From positions 62,001-126,000 of the forward strand of contig NZ_NIJF01000044.1 in assembly GCF_003316765.1 (NCBI RefSeq): 64,000 nucleotides of DNA, given 5' to 3'. Made by a program: the position numbers and the translations under genes. The notes beneath the pieces are model-generated. The model did no database searches. It saw only the letters and a list, made by a program, of their open reading frames with translations, and was not told the DNA's origin. Source of the DNA: Bacillus sp. P14.5 (GTDB lineage Bacteria > Bacillota > Bacilli > Bacillales > Bacillaceae_B). This document shows, piece by piece, positions 37,629-49,259 of the stretch; within the stretch, counting starts at the first letter, position 1, and each line of letters begins with the position of its first letter.

Positions 37629-38075
37629 ATGAGTCTTCTCGATCGTTTAAATAATGATATGAAACAAGCTATGAGGAATAAAGAGAAAGAAAAACTTTCT
37701 GTAATCCGTATGCTGAAAGCGGCGTTGCAAAATGAGGCGATCAAGCATGGAAAACAGGAGCTTTCTCATGATGAAGAGTTGACTGTCCTTTCTCGAGAAG
37801 TCAAGCAACGAAAAGACTCCCTCCAGGAATTTCAAAACGCAGGCCGTGAGGATCTCGTGGAGAAAATTCAAACGGAACTGACTTACGTCGAAATATATAT
37901 GCCTGAACAGCTGTCTGAAGATGAAGTATCGGACATCATCAAGCAAGCGATTGATGAAACGGGTGCAACGTCCAAGGCAGATATGGGTAAGGTGATGGGG
38001 GCTATCATGCCTAAAGTTAAAGGGAAAGCTGATGGAGCTCTCGTCAATAAACTTGTTCAAAATCATTTAGCGTAA
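37629..38075 (+). CDS. yqeY: YqeY family protein (GatB/YqeY domain)
   Basis: 148-residue protein homologous to the tRNA-binding C-terminal domain of GatB amidotransferase subunit; free-standing role unknown. Signatures: [45 protein letters not shown] and [20 protein letters not shown]. Same rpsU-yqeY arrangement as in B. subtilis and many Firmicutes. A terminator follows. Confidence 0.94.
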   Translation: MSLLDRLNNDMKQAMRNKEKEKLSVIRMLKAALQNEAIKHGKQELSHDEELTVLSREVKQRKDSLQEFQNAGREDLVEKIQTELTYVEIYMPEQLSEDEVSDIIKQAIDETGATSKADMGKVMGAIMPKVKGKADGALVNKLVQNHLA

Positions 38076-38080
38076 CATGA

Positions 38081-38116
38081 AAATGAGAAGCGGTTATCCG
38101 CTTCTCATTTTTTTTA
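38081..38116 (+). terminator. rpsU-yqeY terminator
   Basis: Perfect 13-bp stem AAATGAGAAGCGG / CCGCTTCTCATTT with a TTAT loop, then TTTTT. Confidence 0.92.
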
Positions 38117-38487
38117 CAGTCAGCTTCCTATAAATTTTGACTGCAAGCCGGTTTCATTTTTAATATTGATGCCGGCTTTCATTGCTCTGCTAACACCCTG
38201 GCAATCAATTTAAAGTCTTCAAGTTCTTAACTTCACCAAGTACTTTAGCCAGTAAATGTTTTGATGTTTTGTTATTGGCCCCCTGCCGCAAAAGCTCAAG
38301 CAACTGACACGCAAATCGTTTATTATATTCAGAAGGCAGAAGTATATGAGATCATTTCTTTAAAAGGTTGTATAACCGTTCTTTTCGACATAAGGTTTAA
38401 AGGTACGATTGGAAGCCGTCCGGAAATTTCTTATAAAAATCTCATTCGAAAATTGTATTCGGTTCTGGGAAAATTTTTAAAAAAGAT
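38117..38487. other. intergenic stretch upstream of yqeZ
   Basis: No supported gene. An 85-codon open frame at 38261-38518 has no ribosome binding site or family. No repeat family seen elsewhere in the window was found here. Confidence 0.3.
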
Positions 38488-38513
38488 TGAAACCTTTTTT
38501 GATCTCATTCGTA
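38488..38513 (+). promoter_or_regulatory. sigma-W-type ECF promoter of yqeZ-floA-yqfB
   Basis: TGAAAC (38488-38493), 16-bp spacer, CGTA (38510-38513): a full match to the B. subtilis sigma-W consensus. In B. subtilis the yqeZ-yqfA-yqfB operon belongs to the sigma-W envelope-stress regulon, so the match agrees with known control. Confidence 0.9.
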
Positions 38514-38569
38514 CATAATATAAGATATATGATTGTCATTTTTCTTGATATGCCGAAAGGGGTGAAATC

Positions 38570-39898
38570 TTGAAATTATTAAGAAAGATTTATATAAGCG
38601 GTTTGATGCTGCTTCTCGCTGTATCGTTGATAGGGTTAATGCCCTTCAACACTGAAGCTCAAGGCGAAGGTGAAATTGTCTTTGTCATCCCTATCGAGAA
38701 AGAAGTCGAAAAAGGCCTGAATGCATTCTTGAGCAGGGGTATAGATGATGCGCGGGAAGCAGGTGCTGATACGATTGTTTTCCAAATTGATACACCTGGA
38801 GGATTAGTCGATGCGGCAGGTAATATCGCAAAGCTTCTTGATAATACAGAAATAAGAACGGTCGCTTTCGTAGATAATCGGGCTCTGTCTGCAGGAGCAT
38901 TCATTGCGCTTCATGCAGATGAAATTTACATGGTTCCCAATGGGACAATGGGAGCTGCTGCCGTAATTGACCAAGCCGGTAATTCTGCAGGTGAAAAAGC
39001 TCAAAGCTACTGGCTCGCAGCCATGAAAAGTGCCGCTGAAACCAGTGACCGGGATCCTAAATATGCTCTTGCAATGGCTGACAAGAATGTTGACCTTCCT
39101 GAAGTCGGTGCAGGAAAAGGCGAACTGCTCACTCTCGATGCAAGAACCGCAGAGTCTGTAGATTACTCGGAGGGCACTGTGAGTAATATGGAAGAGCTCC
39201 TTGAGGAAATAGGTATGGAAGATGCAGAAGTGGTCAGCGTTGAAGAAACGTTTGCGGAGAAACTTGCCAGATTCATAACCAATCCGGTTGTGGTTCCGAT
39301 TCTTCTTTCACTTGCGAGTCTCGGGCTGGTAATTGAACTTTATTCTCCCGGATTTGGTGTCGCAGGTTCTGTTGGCCTGGCTTCATTGCTGCTTTTCTTC
39401 TATGGACACTTGGTTGCCGGCCTGGCAGGATACGAAACACTGATACTTTTCATTATTGGTGTTGGTTTGATAGTGGCTGAATTTTTCCTTCCCGGGGGTA
39501 TTGCCGGGATACTGGGTATCGGTGCCATCATAGGAAGCATTTTGATGGCAGGAGGCGATGTTGTCGCTATGGGTACATCCCTTTTGATAGCGATTGCGGT
39601 CGCCATCATAGCAATGGTGGTGTTTGTAAAGGTGTTTGGTAAAAAGATGAAGCTGTTCAATAAGATAATTTTGAAGGATTCCACTAGTACTGAGAGTGGA
39701 TATGTCTCCAATGTCAACCGATTGGAATTAATCGGGACGACCGGTGTCACGATGACTGCCCTGCGTCCTTCGGGGACTATTGTGATTGATGATGAAAGAA
39801 TCGATGCTGTTTCAGAAGGCGGTTTTATTGGGCAGAATAAGCCGGTCAGGGTCGTCAAGGTAGAAGGATCAAGAACAGTGGTAAGAGAAATAGAATAA
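38570..39898 (+). CDS. yqeZ: NfeD-family membrane serine protease-like protein
   Basis: Long-form NfeD protein partnered with flotillin. Signal or anchor helix (1-25), ClpP-like protease domain (DTPGGLVDAAGNIAKLL; LSAGAFIALHADEIYM with the nucleophile region), about four membrane helices (295-380) and a C-terminal OB-fold NfeD domain. TTG 38570 behind AAAGGGGTG. 442 residues. First gene of the sigma-W operon with floA and yqfB; implicated in membrane fluidity and stress response. Confidence 0.92.
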   Translation: MKLLRKIYISGLMLLLAVSLIGLMPFNTEAQGEGEIVFVIPIEKEVEKGLNAFLSRGIDDAREAGADTIVFQIDTPGGLVDAAGNIAKLLDNTEIRTVAFVDNRALSAGAFIALHADEIYMVPNGTMGAAAVIDQAGNSAGEKAQSYWLAAMKSAAETSDRDPKYALAMADKNVDLPEVGAGKGELLTLDARTAESVDYSEGTVSNMEELLEEIGMEDAEVVSVEETFAEKLARFITNPVVVPILLSLASLGLVIELYSPGFGVAGSVGLASLLLFFYGHLVAGLAGYETLILFIIGVGLIVAEFFLPGGIAGILGIGAIIGSILMAGGDVVAMGTSLLIAIAVAIIAMVVFVKVFGKKMKLFNKIILKDSTSTESGYVSNVNRLELIGTTGVTMTALRPSGTIVIDDERIDAVSEGGFIGQNKPVRVVKVEGSRTVVREIE

Positions 39899-39935
39899 CT
39901 GACACATAATTGGATATTTTGAAGGAGGAAAAGTA

Positions 39936-40937
39936 ATGGTTCTAGATGCAAGTACAATATTAATTTTAGTAGCAATCGTAGCCGGACTCATATTCTTAGG
40001 TGTCCTGTTTACATTCGTGCCGGTGATGCTGTGGATTTCAGCGATAGCAGCCGGAGTCAGAATCAGTATCTTTACATTGGTGGGGATGAGATTAAGAAGG
40101 GTTATCCCGAGCCGTATCATCAATCCGCTGATCAAAGCGCATAAAGCCGGGCTGACGGTAACCATTAATCAGCTGGAGAGCCATTATCTTGCCGGCGGTA
40201 ATGTTGATCGTGTAGTGAATGCTTTGATTGCTGCACATCGTGCGAATATTGAGTTGTCGTTTGAGAGAGCGGCTGCAATCGACCTTGCCGGCCGTGACGT
40301 ACTTGAAGCGGTTCAAATGAGTGTAAATCCTAAAGTGATCGAAACGCCGTTCATTGCCGGTGTGGCGATGGATGGAATCGAAGTGAAAGCCAAAGCGCGA
40401 ATTACAGTAAGAGCCAATATCGACCGCTTAGTCGGTGGTGCTGGTGAAGATACAATCGTTGCCCGTGTCGGGGAAGGAATCGTCTCTACAATCGGTTCAT
40501 CAAGCAACCATAAGAAAGTACTTGAAAATCCGGATATGATTTCTCAAACGGTTCTTACTAAGGGCCTTGATGCCGGAACAGCTTTTGAAATTCTGTCGAT
40601 TGATATCGCGGACGTTGATATCGGGAAAAACATCGGTGCCGAGCTGCAAACAGAGCAGGCTGAAGCTGATAAGAACATTGCCCAGGCCAAAGCGGAAGAA
40701 CGCAGAGCCATGGCGGTAGCGAATGAGCAGGAAATGATAGCGAAAGTCCAGGAAATGAGAGCGAAGGTAGTGGAAGCCGAAGCGGAAGTGCCGCTTGCGA
40801 TGGCAGAAGCTTTAAGGTCTGGAAATATTGGTGTCATGGATTATATGAACTATAAGAATATCGATGCAGACACTGAAATGAGAGGCTCCATCGGTAAATT
40901 GACTGGAGACAAGAATGAAGAGGGCCAAGATGAATAG
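39936..40937 (+). CDS. floA: flotillin-like protein FloA
   Basis: Membrane-microdomain scaffold protein. N-terminal membrane-inserted segment (about 6-45), SPFH domain, and Ala/Glu-rich coiled coil ([40 protein letters not shown]). 333 residues, standard for Bacillus YqfA/FloA. Ribosome binding site GAAGGAGG. Downstream of yqeZ in the stress operon. Confidence 0.96.
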   Translation: MVLDASTILILVAIVAGLIFLGVLFTFVPVMLWISAIAAGVRISIFTLVGMRLRRVIPSRIINPLIKAHKAGLTVTINQLESHYLAGGNVDRVVNALIAAHRANIELSFERAAAIDLAGRDVLEAVQMSVNPKVIETPFIAGVAMDGIEVKAKARITVRANIDRLVGGAGEDTIVARVGEGIVSTIGSSSNHKKVLENPDMISQTVLTKGLDAGTAFEILSIDIADVDIGKNIGAELQTEQAEADKNIAQAKAEERRAMAVANEQEMIAKVQEMRAKVVEAEAEVPLAMAEALRSGNIGVMDYMNYKNIDADTEMRGSIGKLTGDKNEEGQDE

Positions 40938-40967
40938 ATCTTCTCTTCTGAGAAAGGGGATCTTTTT

Positions 40968-41411
40968 ATGGAAAATCTGATATTCCTTGTTATCGCCGGG
41001 TTGGTCAGTATGCTTTTCAATAGAATGAAAAAGGATCCTTCCGACCAGGAACCGCGGTCCCCGCGCCCTCAGCGTCCTGAATCTGATGCTGGACCCGTGT
41101 GGGAAGAAGCGGCGAATGATTTGGAAACCGCCTTTGATAAAGGAATTGAAACGATTCAAACGCAAGGGAAGAACAAATTTCTTGAGAAGCAGGAAGAGGC
41201 CAGGAAACGGATTTCAGACTTGAAGTCTCAGGAACAAGTCTATAATCAGCGTGCCGAAAGTGTGAAATTAAAAACTCGCAAGTCGCCCGCAAGAATGAAG
41301 GCTGCCAGGGTGGACCTCAGGAACCTGGGGAGCGATGACCTTGTAAAAGGGATCGTTTTATCAGAAGTGCTGGGGCCTCCAAGAGCCAAGAAACGAAACT
41401 GGCGGGGCTGA
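40968..41411 (+). CDS. yqfB: YqfB-position protein of the floA operon
   Basis: 147-residue protein with one N-terminal membrane helix (ENLIFLVIAGLVSMLF) and a charged, Arg/Pro/Glu-rich remainder ending LSEVLGPPRAKKRNWRG. Function unknown. Third gene after yqeZ-floA, the place of yqfB in B. subtilis; assignment is by position and general layout. RBS GAAAGGGGAT. The operon terminator follows. Confidence 0.75.
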   Translation: MENLIFLVIAGLVSMLFNRMKKDPSDQEPRSPRPQRPESDAGPVWEEAANDLETAFDKGIETIQTQGKNKFLEKQEEARKRISDLKSQEQVYNQRAESVKLKTRKSPARMKAARVDLRNLGSDDLVKGIVLSEVLGPPRAKKRNWRG

Positions 41412-41431
41412 AAATAAAATAACAGTGATGA

Positions 41432-41478
41432 AACCCCCTTTTATTTCATAAATATGAGATGAAAGGGGGTTCTTTTTG
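41432..41478 (+). terminator. yqfB terminator that contains the yqfC ribosome binding site
   Basis: A 17-bp stem runs from 41432-41448 to 41455-41471 (AACCCCCTTT pairs with AAAGGGGGTT, then seven inner pairs including G-U pairs), followed by CTTTTTG. The 3' arm contains GAAAGGGGG, the only good ribosome binding site for yqfC ATG at 41480. Read-through transcripts from the stress operon would therefore hide the yqfC start site. Confidence 0.8.
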
Positions 41479-41479
41479 T

Positions 41480-41764
41480 ATGGCAAAAAAATGGTTTCAA
41501 AAAGCGCGCCATTGGATGACCAAAACAATGGACCTTCCGGAAGATGTCATGATGGACCTTCCCCGCATCACGATGATTGGACAGATTCATATTTATATTG
41601 AAAATCACAGAGGGCTTTTGACCTTCACCGACGATGAAGTACGCCTGCTCCTTAAACAAGGACAGCTTCTGATAAAAGGTCAGTCTTTTGTTATAAAGAT
41701 GATTCTCCCAGAGGAAATTTTGCTGGAAGGTAAAATCGTAGAAGTCGTTTATCTGGAACAGTAA
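41480..41764 (+). CDS. yqfC: sporulation protein YqfC
   Basis: 94-residue YabP/YqfC-family protein; begins MAKKWFQKARHWMTKTMDLP, EDVMMDLPRITMIGQ. Sigma-E-controlled sporulation gene in B. subtilis, paired with yqfD. ATG 41480 is 10 bp after GAAAGGGGG. The ribosome binding site lies in the terminator stem of the preceding operon. Confidence 0.93.
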   Translation: MAKKWFQKARHWMTKTMDLPEDVMMDLPRITMIGQIHIYIENHRGLLTFTDDEVRLLLKQGQLLIKGQSFVIKMILPEEILLEGKIVEVVYLEQ

Positions 41765-41783
41765 TCGAACAGGAGGGTTTGAC

Positions 41784-42977
41784 TTGAAGAACCAGTGGAT
41801 TACATTTTTCACAGGCAAAGTGCATGTGAAGGTAGAAGGCAAGGGGATAGAGCGGTTTATTAATGAAATGACAAGGTCGAAGATAGCTGTTTGGCAAGTG
41901 AAAAGAATGGGCGAACAAACCTTTACCTTTTACCTGTCCCTCAATGATCTACATAACTTCAGGCGTGCAGTCAGGAATTTTGACTGCCGTGTCACTTTTT
42001 TAAGAGGACAAGGGTCTCCATTCCTCTGGAAAAGAGCTTTGAAAAACAGCGGTTTCTTACTAGGGGCTATTTCATTTTTATTGTTGATTCTGATTTTGTC
42101 GAATATGGTCTGGGGTATCAGCATCAAAGGGGCAAGTCCCCAAGCACAATACGAAATCGAAAAACAGCTTGAGGAGATGGGAATTAAACGGGGGAAGTTC
42201 CAATTTTCCATCCCTGATGTTGAGAGCATCCAGCGTGAGCTTTCCAATCGTATGAACAACATCACATGGGTCGGTGTGGATTTAAAAGGGACAACTTATC
42301 ACTTCCAAGTGGTGGAGAAAAACGAGCCTGAACCAGCGGAAGAAATCGGTGCGCGAAATTTAGTGGCTAAGCAGAAAGCGGTCATTAAAGAAGTCTTTGT
42401 AGAAGAGGGCATGACCTTGGTAGAAGTGAATGACCATGTGCAAAAAGGACAGCTGCTGGTTTCCGGCCTCATTGGAAAAGAGGATCAGGATGACAAAAAA
42501 GCTGTTTCGGCAAAAGGTGTCATCCGGGGTGAAGTGTGGTATATAACCAAGGTGGAACTGCCTCTGGAAACGGACTTTGAGGTCTTCAGCGGCAATGAGA
42601 AAACGAAGCATTTTATTTCCTTAGGCAAATTCCGGTTACCTATCTGGGGTTGGGGAAAGATAGAATATAAAAACAGTGTTGAAGAACTGGATGAACACAA
42701 AGTGAAGTTTCTTAAATGGGAACTGCCTGTAACCTATATAGAAAAAACCGTGAGAGAGAAGGAAGACGTAACGAGGAAATACTCCCGGAAAGAGGCTGTC
42801 GCCACGGCAAAAGATCTGGCCAGGGATAATTTGAAAGCGGGTCTTCCTGAGGAATCGGAGGTTACCGGTGAAAAAATTTTACACGAACAGATTGAAAATG
42901 GTAAAGTAAGGTTAAATGTACACTTTAAAGTAATAGAAGACATAGCTGTCGGACAACCAATCATTCAAGGAGACTGA
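41784..42977 (+). CDS. yqfD: sporulation protein YqfD
   Basis: Mother-cell sporulation protein with YqfD/POTRA-like region. One membrane helix (about 90-110, LLGAISFLLLILILSNMVWG), then a large external part with KAVIKEVFVEEGMTLVEVND and the GQPIIQGD end. TTG 41784 behind AGGAGGGTTTGAC. 397 residues. Immediately before phoH (3 bp gap), so transcribed through to phoH during sporulation. Confidence 0.94.
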   Translation: MKNQWITFFTGKVHVKVEGKGIERFINEMTRSKIAVWQVKRMGEQTFTFYLSLNDLHNFRRAVRNFDCRVTFLRGQGSPFLWKRALKNSGFLLGAISFLLLILILSNMVWGISIKGASPQAQYEIEKQLEEMGIKRGKFQFSIPDVESIQRELSNRMNNITWVGVDLKGTTYHFQVVEKNEPEPAEEIGARNLVAKQKAVIKEVFVEEGMTLVEVNDHVQKGQLLVSGLIGKEDQDDKKAVSAKGVIRGEVWYITKVELPLETDFEVFSGNEKTKHFISLGKFRLPIWGWGKIEYKNSVEELDEHKVKFLKWELPVTYIEKTVREKEDVTRKYSRKEAVATAKDLARDNLKAGLPEESEVTGEKILHEQIENGKVRLNVHFKVIEDIAVGQPIIQGD

Positions 42978-42980
42978 GTA

Positions 42981-43943
42981 ATGCCAGATGAACTAAATAC
43001 CACAAACATTCAACTTGATAATCCAAATGAAGCGATTGCACTATTCGGCGTCTCAGATTCACATTTGAAGTCAATGGAAAACGAATTGTCGATTTCCATT
43101 GTCACCCGTGGAGAATCCGTTTATATTTCAGGCGAAGAGCAAGCTGTCTCTATGGCGCAGGAAATTTTGAACAAGCTTCTTGTAATCATCCGCAAAGGAA
43201 TCAATATCAGCCAGCGTGATGTCACATACGCGCTGCAGATGGCGAAGCAAGGGACACTGGAGTACTTCGAAGACTTATACAATGAAGAGATAACGAAAAA
43301 TGCCAAAGGCAAACCGATACGCGTTAAGACATTAGGGCAAAGGCAGTACATCCATGCCATCCGTAATAACGACCTTGTTTTCGGAATAGGTCCTGCAGGT
43401 ACAGGAAAAACGTATTTGGCCGTTGTAATGGCCGTACATGCTTTAAAAAACGGGATGGTCAAAAGAATCATTCTTACCCGGCCGGCAGTCGAAGCCGGGG
43501 AAAGCCTCGGTTTTCTTCCAGGCGACCTGAAAGAGAAAGTGGATCCTTATTTAAGGCCGCTGTATGATGCCTTGAATGATGTGCTTGGATCTGACCACAC
43601 CCAGCGGCTGATCGAGCGGGGAACCATTGAAGTTGCTCCCCTTGCTTATATGAGGGGCAGAACACTGGATGATGCCTTTGTCATCCTTGATGAAGCTCAG
43701 AATACCACGCAGGCGCAGATGAAGATGTTCCTGACCAGGCTCGGATTTGAATCGAAAATGATCATCAATGGTGATCGGACCCAAGTTGATTTACCAAAAG
43801 GAGCGCAATCCGGACTGGTGGCAGCGGAAAAGATCCTCAAGGAAATTAAAGGGCTGTCCTTTGTCTATCTCGAGCAGACAGATGTAGTCCGCCATCCGCT
43901 TGTTGGCAAAATCATAAATGCTTATGAAAAAAATTCAATGTGA
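42981..43943 (+). CDS. phoH: PhoH family P-loop ATPase
   Basis: Predicted ATP-dependent RNA helicase/RNase-linked protein. Walker A GPAGTGKT near residue 137, Walker B VILDEAQNTT, and the typical GFESKMIINGDRTQVDLPKG. 320 residues. N-terminal region contains a KH-like segment. Placed before pgpH and ybeY, an arrangement linked to rRNA processing. A strong terminator follows. Confidence 0.95.
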   Translation: MPDELNTTNIQLDNPNEAIALFGVSDSHLKSMENELSISIVTRGESVYISGEEQAVSMAQEILNKLLVIIRKGINISQRDVTYALQMAKQGTLEYFEDLYNEEITKNAKGKPIRVKTLGQRQYIHAIRNNDLVFGIGPAGTGKTYLAVVMAVHALKNGMVKRIILTRPAVEAGESLGFLPGDLKEKVDPYLRPLYDALNDVLGSDHTQRLIERGTIEVAPLAYMRGRTLDDAFVILDEAQNTTQAQMKMFLTRLGFESKMIINGDRTQVDLPKGAQSGLVAAEKILKEIKGLSFVYLEQTDVVRHPLVGKIINAYEKNSM

Positions 43944-43949
43944 TCACGG

Positions 43950-43982
43950 CTGTCTGCAGGTAATCCTGCAGACAGTTTTTTT
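43950..43982 (+). terminator. phoH terminator
   Basis: Perfect 11-bp stem CTGTCTGCAGG / CCTGCAGACAG with TAAT loop, then TTTTTT. Confidence 0.92.
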
Positions 43983-44116
43983 ATCCTGGCAAGTTGGGAA
44001 ATAAATACATGAGCGAAAATAGAGAGTGCAATCCAATGTGAAAACTGTTATCATTTTACATAATTAATAGAAAATTCACCTCTATACATAACTTGAAACC
44101 AGCCGGGAGGATTCTG

Positions 44117-46302
44117 ATGAAGTTTCAGCCTTATATCAATAAGATTCGTTCGATATTGAGTTATAAAGTATTTACACTTCTTATTTTTGTCGTTCTGGGT
44201 TTATTGCTTTATGGAGTTCTTTATGGAAATGTTAAACCGGAGAAGTATGATGTGAACGTTTTTGAAATTGCAGACGTGACAATCAGAGCTCCCAAATTAA
44301 TCAAGGATGAAGAGCTGACGCAGAAAAAAGGGAAGAGGCAGCGGATGAAGTACCCAATCAATACACCCGCCAGCAGGATGTGGTTGAGAACCGCGTATCT
44401 CTCATAGAATCGATATTTGGGATTATCAAAGATGTAGGGAAGGATGCTGATCCTTCGCAGGCTGAAGGGCAAGCTGAGACAGCTGAAGAGGACAAGGCTG
44501 AACTTTCCATGGAGGAAAAACTTGCTGAACTTAAAGTACAGCTGACAAAGAATGCTAACGTGAGAGAGAATATTACCCAGAGCATTCCAGACAGTATTTT
44601 CCTCACGCTGCTGCAGTTAAATGATAACGAATTGGAGCGCGTAAAAACGACGGTTGTTTCTCAAATCAAGACGACTATGAGTGACAAGATTTACGAAGAA
44701 GATTTATATGCTGTCAATGAAAGGATGGATACCAGATTAAGGGCACTCAATCTTCCTCCATCCATGATCGAGGCGGCAGTCTTCTTGAGCAGGTTCGCTG
44801 TTATTCCAACAGAGGTGTTTAACCAGGAATTAACTCAGCAAAAGAAGCAGCAGGCGATGGAAGAAGTGGCATATGAGGAAATTATTGAAGGGGAAGTCAT
44901 TGTTCAGCAGGGAAAAATGATTACCCATGAGGATTACAGGCAATTGGAGCTATTGGGCCTGCTTTCAACGGAAACTCCAATTAAACCGTTTATCGGGCTT
45001 GGAATATTCGTCGTCCTGGCCATCGGTGCCATTTATTATCATTTTCATAACTGGGACCTCCCTGAAGAAAGAAAACAGAACAGGCTCATCCTTCTCAGTC
45101 TTATATTCGTCATCAGTCTCATTTTAATGAAGATCACAGCTCTGATGAAGGAACTTGATTTGGACAGGGTGGGATTTCTGTTCCCGGCTGCGCTTGCGGG
45201 AATGCTGATCAGGATCATGCTTAATGAAAGGATTGCCATGCTGATGGTCATGATCCTCGCCGCCTGCGGAAGCATAGTATTCCATTATGAGATTTCAGGA
45301 GCGATCGATATAGAAATGGCCATCTACATTATGTTTAGCGGGCTTGCCGGGGTATTGTTCCTATCAAGCCGGAAAAACCGTACGAACATTTTGCAGGCAG
45401 GATTATTTGTATCCCTGGTGAACGTTATGATTATCCTGTTTCTTCTCTTTTTACGCGGTGTCACCTACACAAACTTGGAATATACTTATTTTGTTGTTTA
45501 TGGGTTTGTCTCAGGTATCGGATCTGCGGTGCTGACAATAGGGTTTCTGCCATTTTTTGAAGCAGGATTCGGGATCTTGTCCGCAATGAGGCTTGTTGAA
45601 CTGTCAAATCCAAACCATCCGCTCCTTAAAAAGCTGCTTACAGAAGCACCAGGGACCTATCATCATAGTGTCATGGTTGCCAACCTGGCTGAAACGGCCT
45701 GTGAAGCGATCGGAGCGAATGGCTTGCTTGCAAGGGTCGGATGCTATTATCATGATGTAGGAAAGACGGTCAGGCCCCATTATTTTATTGAGAATCAGAT
45801 GAACAACGGCAATCCGCATGATCACCTGCCTCCGGAAAGGAGCAGAGATATCATCATCCACCACGCTGCAGATGGAGCAGAAATGCTGCGGAAATATAAG
45901 CTGCCCAAAGAATTCATTGATATTGCGGAGCAGCATCATGGAACGACGCTCCTTAAATTCTTTTACTATAAGGCTTTAAAAGATAATGAAGACCTGGATG
46001 AGGAATCTTATAGATATCCAGGACCGAAGCCGCAAACGAAGGAAACGGCTGTCATCAGTATTGCTGACAGTGTGGAGGCGGCTGTAAGATCGATGAAGGG
46101 TCCTACCAACGAAGAGATTAAAAAGCTTGTGGATAATATAGTGAAGGACAGGCTTCAGGACGGACAATTCAACGAATGTGATATAACCCTTAAAGAATTG
46201 GATATAGTAAAGAAAACCCTATGTGAAACACTCAATGGGATATTTCACTCGAGGATAGAATATCCGGAAGCTAATAGAAAGGAGCTAGCACATGAATCTT
46301 GA
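44117..46302 (+). pseudogene. pgpH: PgpH, cyclic di-AMP phosphodiesterase (7TM-HD), one frameshift
   Basis: Membrane c-di-AMP hydrolase: N-terminal helix and extracellular domain, seven membrane helices, then the HD domain (TYHHSVMVANLAE, YYHDVGK, HHAADGAE). ATG 44117 behind GGGAGG. The frame is broken: the first ORF runs into MKYPINTPASRMWLRTAYLS and stops at 44407, while EEAADEVPNQYTRQQDVVEN and the rest lie in the next frame. One extra A in the A-run at 44324-44329 (CAG AAA AAA AGG GAA) restores one ORF of about 728 codons. The remainder is intact, so sequencing error is likely. Overlaps ybeY by 11 bp. Confidence 0.93.
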
Positions 46303-46762
46303 AATAGACTTTTTGGATGAAACAGAACAATTGGTTGATTGTGACAGAGAACTTGTACAGGGTCTGCTGAATTATGCAGCCGGTCAGGAAAATGTGGAGC
46401 CGGCAAGTGAATTGACGATCTCATTTGTAAAGAACGATCGTATAAAGGAAATTAATAAAGAATACCGTGATAAGGACCAGGCTACAGATGTGATATCTTT
46501 CGCAATGGAAGAACTGGGAGAAGATGAGACAAAGATTGTTGGAGATGGTATTCCGCGTATCTTGGGAGATATTATTATTTCCGTTGAAAAAGCTAAAGAA
46601 CAGGCTGACGAATATGGCCATTCTTTTTCAAGGGAGCTGGGTTTCCTTGCTCTTCACGGTTTCCTCCATCTATTGGGATACGACCACATGAATGAGGAAG
46701 ATGAAAAGAGAATGTTCGGCAGACAAAAGGAAATCCTTGATGGATATGGATTACAAAGATAA
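46292..46762 (+). CDS. ybeY: endoribonuclease YbeY
   Basis: Zinc endoribonuclease for 16S rRNA 3' processing and 70S quality control. The zinc motif is [11 protein letters not shown]; conserved [15 protein letters not shown] and DIIISVEKA. 156 residues. Start ATG behind AAAGGAGCTAGC overlaps pgpH by 11 bp. Confidence 0.96.
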   Translation: MNLEIDFLDETEQLVDCDRELVQGLLNYAAGQENVEPASELTISFVKNDRIKEINKEYRDKDQATDVISFAMEELGEDETKIVGDGIPRILGDIIISVEKAKEQADEYGHSFSRELGFLALHGFLHLLGYDHMNEEDEKRMFGRQKEILDGYGLQR

Positions 46763-47132
46763 ACCCTCAACCGGAAGGAAGTTTCTTCGTTCCTTTAAAT
46801 TTGCTTTACGGGGTATCAGGCTTGTTTTTAAGGAAGAATTTAATTTCCTCGTTCATTTTGCCGTCTCCATTACTGTGGTGGCTGCAGGATTTCTTTTATC
46901 TATTTCCGCGATTGAATGGATCGTCGTCATTCTTTTAATTGCAGGAATGTTTGCTTTGGAAATGCTGAATACAGCTGTTGAGCGGGCAGTCGATTTAGTG
47001 ACTAAAGAGTACCATCCCTTGGCAGGACAGGCAAAGGACATAGCGGCAGGCGCTGTTTTGTGTTATGCTGCAGGAGCCATGGTGATCGGCCTGATCATAT
47101 TCCTGCCAAAGCTGTGGGAATTTATAGTATGA
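46740..47132 (+). CDS. dgkA: undecaprenol / diacylglycerol kinase family protein
   Basis: Small membrane kinase; the Bacillus enzyme phosphorylates undecaprenol for cell-wall lipid carrier recycling. Three membrane helices and the family motif [20 protein letters not shown] with [19 protein letters not shown] 46740 (130 residues) is chosen over upstream in-frame ATGs because the homology starts here; it overlaps ybeY by 23 bp. Terminator follows, whereas in B. subtilis cdd follows directly. Confidence 0.93.
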   Translation: MDMDYKDKPSTGRKFLRSFKFALRGIRLVFKEEFNFLVHFAVSITVVAAGFLLSISAIEWIVVILLIAGMFALEMLNTAVERAVDLVTKEYHPLAGQAKDIAAGAVLCYAAGAMVIGLIIFLPKLWEFIV

Positions 47133-47138
47133 GATGAC

Positions 47139-47170
47139 AGATTGCAGAGGCTTCCTTTGCAGTCTTTTTT
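47139..47170 (+). terminator. dgkA terminator
   Basis: GATTGCAGAGG (47139-47149) pairs with CCTTTGCAGTC (47153-47163) with two G-U pairs, then TTTTTT. Confidence 0.8.
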
Positions 47171-47544
47171 ATTGGTTATGGTGGTGCTTTAATATAAGCT
47201 TCCTACATTAAGGCGTTAGACACACTACAGCAGGAGCAGTGTTAAGCCGGCCGCATCTGCTTTTAAGTTCAAGCCATTATCTTGCTGAGTCATAGACCTG
47301 TTGCGGAAATTAACTAATCACTAAAAAAGAATAATTACGATTTAAAAAGGTGGCTCTGTTAGTTAATATTGTCGCTATAGGACATTTTGGGTCAACTGCT
47401 GGTAAGAAGGCGTCATTTTAATTATAGAATGCTGGTCATTTAACTCGCTCCTCCTTTAAATTCAAGTGTAAATCTATAGCCAATTTAATAAGAAAAGTTG
47501 ATATATCAAGTTTATATTAGATTCTCAGTTCCTCCACTTATATT
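47171..47544. other. dgkA-cdd spacer, left part
   Basis: No gene, RNA or repeat recognised. AT-rich. Together with the palindrome at 47545 and the stretch to 47840 it separates dgkA from cdd, which are adjacent in B. subtilis. Confidence 0.3.
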
Positions 47545-47605
47545 GACTTCCGTTCCAGGTGTGCGACCTCCCGCCCCGCGGATTCGTACACCTGGAACGG
47601 AAGTC
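47545..47605. repeat. family A palindrome, minimal form
   Basis: GACTTCCGTTCCAGGTGT (47545-47562) and ACACCTGGAACGGAAGTC (47588-47605) are a perfect 18-bp inverted repeat around CCCGCCCCGCGGA, extended inward by GCGA/TCGT. It matches the right arm of family A elements at 16598 and 60763. Confidence 0.85.
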
Positions 47606-47813
47606 GACATACTACTACCATCAATACTACACTTTAACAAGGCCAAAAAATTAATAAAAACCGATACTTTTGGAGGAAATTTGAATTCTAAGTGATAGTT
47701 GGATAAAATGGTTAAACACACATGGAAAGTGTGTCCATTTGTGAGAATTATCTAACTATTATATAACAATACAGTAACAGCCCATTTTTTTTACGTAAGA
47801 TGTAGTAAAATAG

Positions 47814-49146
<1,333 letters not shown>

Positions 49147-49259
49147 AAAGTAAAATGATGGAAAACTTACAATATTTACGTCTCATGTTTTTTCTTCTGA
49201 AGGTCAATCTAATAACACAAGGCAAGTGGCTAGTTTAAAACATGAAAGGCGGGGTTTTT

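Noticed and set aside
38261-38518. 85-codon open frame before yqeZ
   Set aside because: There is no ribosome binding site, it overlaps the sigma-W promoter, and its composition is atypical of its neighbours.
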